From assembly GCA_041618535.1 (NCBI GenBank), contig JBFKFP010000052.1, forward strand, positions 1-16,241: 16,241 nt of DNA, given 5' to 3'. Source of the DNA: SHLJ01 sp041618535. Its GTDB lineage: Bacteria; Bacteroidota; Bacteroidia; Flavobacteriales; Flavobacteriaceae. Under the pieces are notes generated by a model. It was not told the DNA's origin and made no database searches. It saw nothing but the letters and a program-made list of their open reading frames with translations. Each line of letters begins with the position of its first letter. Position 1 is the stretch's first letter. Below are positions 15,921 through 16,241 of the stretch, one piece after another. Made by a program: the position numbers and the translations under genes.

Positions 15921-16241
15921 TGGGAGATGGAGATTGTTTTATCATTGACTTGATAATTCAATTTCAAAGGAAGGCAAATTGACTGCAGAGCTTTTTCAAG
16001 ATCAGAATGGGTTATGGTACCGGAGAATAATTTATTCTCATCGATACTCTCACTCAAGATGACCTTAACGTCATATTGTCGCTGCAACTCTTCAAAAACG
16101 CGTATCAACGGAACAGCAACAAAACTCGATTCCCTTGCTAACCAATCCGGTGAAGCATTTGTAAAATCAGGAAGCTTTACAATTTTATCATCAAGTATCC
16201 TGAAACCTTTTCCCGCAGTAAGCTCCCGGGATTCTTGTTCA
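15917..16241 (-). CDS. FecR family anti-sigma factor, C-terminal part
   Basis: The C-terminal 107 residues are in the window; the start lies beyond 16241. The visible sequence contains a linker (LTAGKGFRIL, KLPDFTNASPDW) and then a DUF4974-like domain (FEELQRQYDVKVIL, SGTITHSDLEKALQSICLPLKLNYQVNDKTISI). FecR proteins cross the inner membrane, hold an ECF sigma factor in the cytoplasm and sense the outer-membrane receptor through this periplasmic domain. The stop TGA overlaps the receptor ATG, giving a coupled FecR-receptor pair. A sigma-70 family ECF gene is expected just upstream, outside the window. TTG at 16108 could be misread as a start, but the frame is open through the edge and homologous there too. 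Confidence 0.88.
   Translation of the reverse strand, partial: EQESRELTAGKGFRILDDKIVKLPDFTNASPDWLARESSFVAVPLIRVFEELQRQYDVKVILSESIDENKLFSGTITHSDLEKALQSICLPLKLNYQVNDKTISISQ

Overview
The window looks like chromosomal DNA of a flavobacterium (Bacteroidota, probably Flavobacteriaceae). The grounds are: SecD and SecF are fused in one chain; there is a DUF6588-type protein; a FecR anti-sigma factor with a DUF4974-like C-terminus overlaps a TonB-dependent receptor that carries an STN domain; a very long secreted repeat protein of the kind usually exported by type IX secretion is present; starts lack clear Shine-Dalgarno sites; and several promoters fit the Bacteroidota consensus TAnnTTTG (-7), in one case with TTG 20 nt upstream. 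The assignment is by family recognition only; no database was searched.

Layout. Positions 1-4005 (minus) hold a two-gene unit: a small secreted protein of unknown function (3565-4005), then, after a 10-nt gap, a giant surface protein (3554 to beyond position 1) with CUB, PKD-like and proprotein-convertase P domains followed by at least seven tandem repeats of about 95 residues. A 191-nt divergent intergenic region (4006-4196) follows. Positions 4197-8033 (plus) hold folE, cysS, yidD, lgt and a DUF192 lipoprotein gene, tightly packed, with a 3-nt gap at cysS/yidD and a 4-nt overlap at lgt/DUF192. A bidirectional terminator at 8040-8072 separates this run from the convergent minus-strand genes: secDF (8088-11057), mdh (11214-12140), a DUF6588 gene (12266-13291), a TonB-dependent receptor (13368-15920) and the end of a fecR gene (15917 to beyond 16241). 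secDF and mdh each have a recognisable promoter, and mdh and the DUF6588 gene each end in a hairpin terminator, so these are mostly single-gene units. fecR and the receptor gene are translationally coupled.

How the genes work together. The plus-strand run is housekeeping: pterin synthesis, cysteinyl-tRNA charging and two envelope-biogenesis steps (YidD-assisted membrane insertion and lipoprotein acylation by Lgt), followed by a lipoprotein that would itself be an Lgt substrate. secDF supports Sec export, on which the surface protein, receptor, lipoprotein and DUF6588 protein all depend. The FecR/receptor pair is a cell-surface signalling module whose sigma factor would lie beyond the right edge.

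No gene-free stretch exceeds 300 bases. I saw no tRNA, rRNA, CRISPR array, insertion sequence or prophage gene. Most of the window is ordinary core genome; the less ordinary parts are the repeat protein with its unknown partner at the left and the receptor/FecR module at the right.
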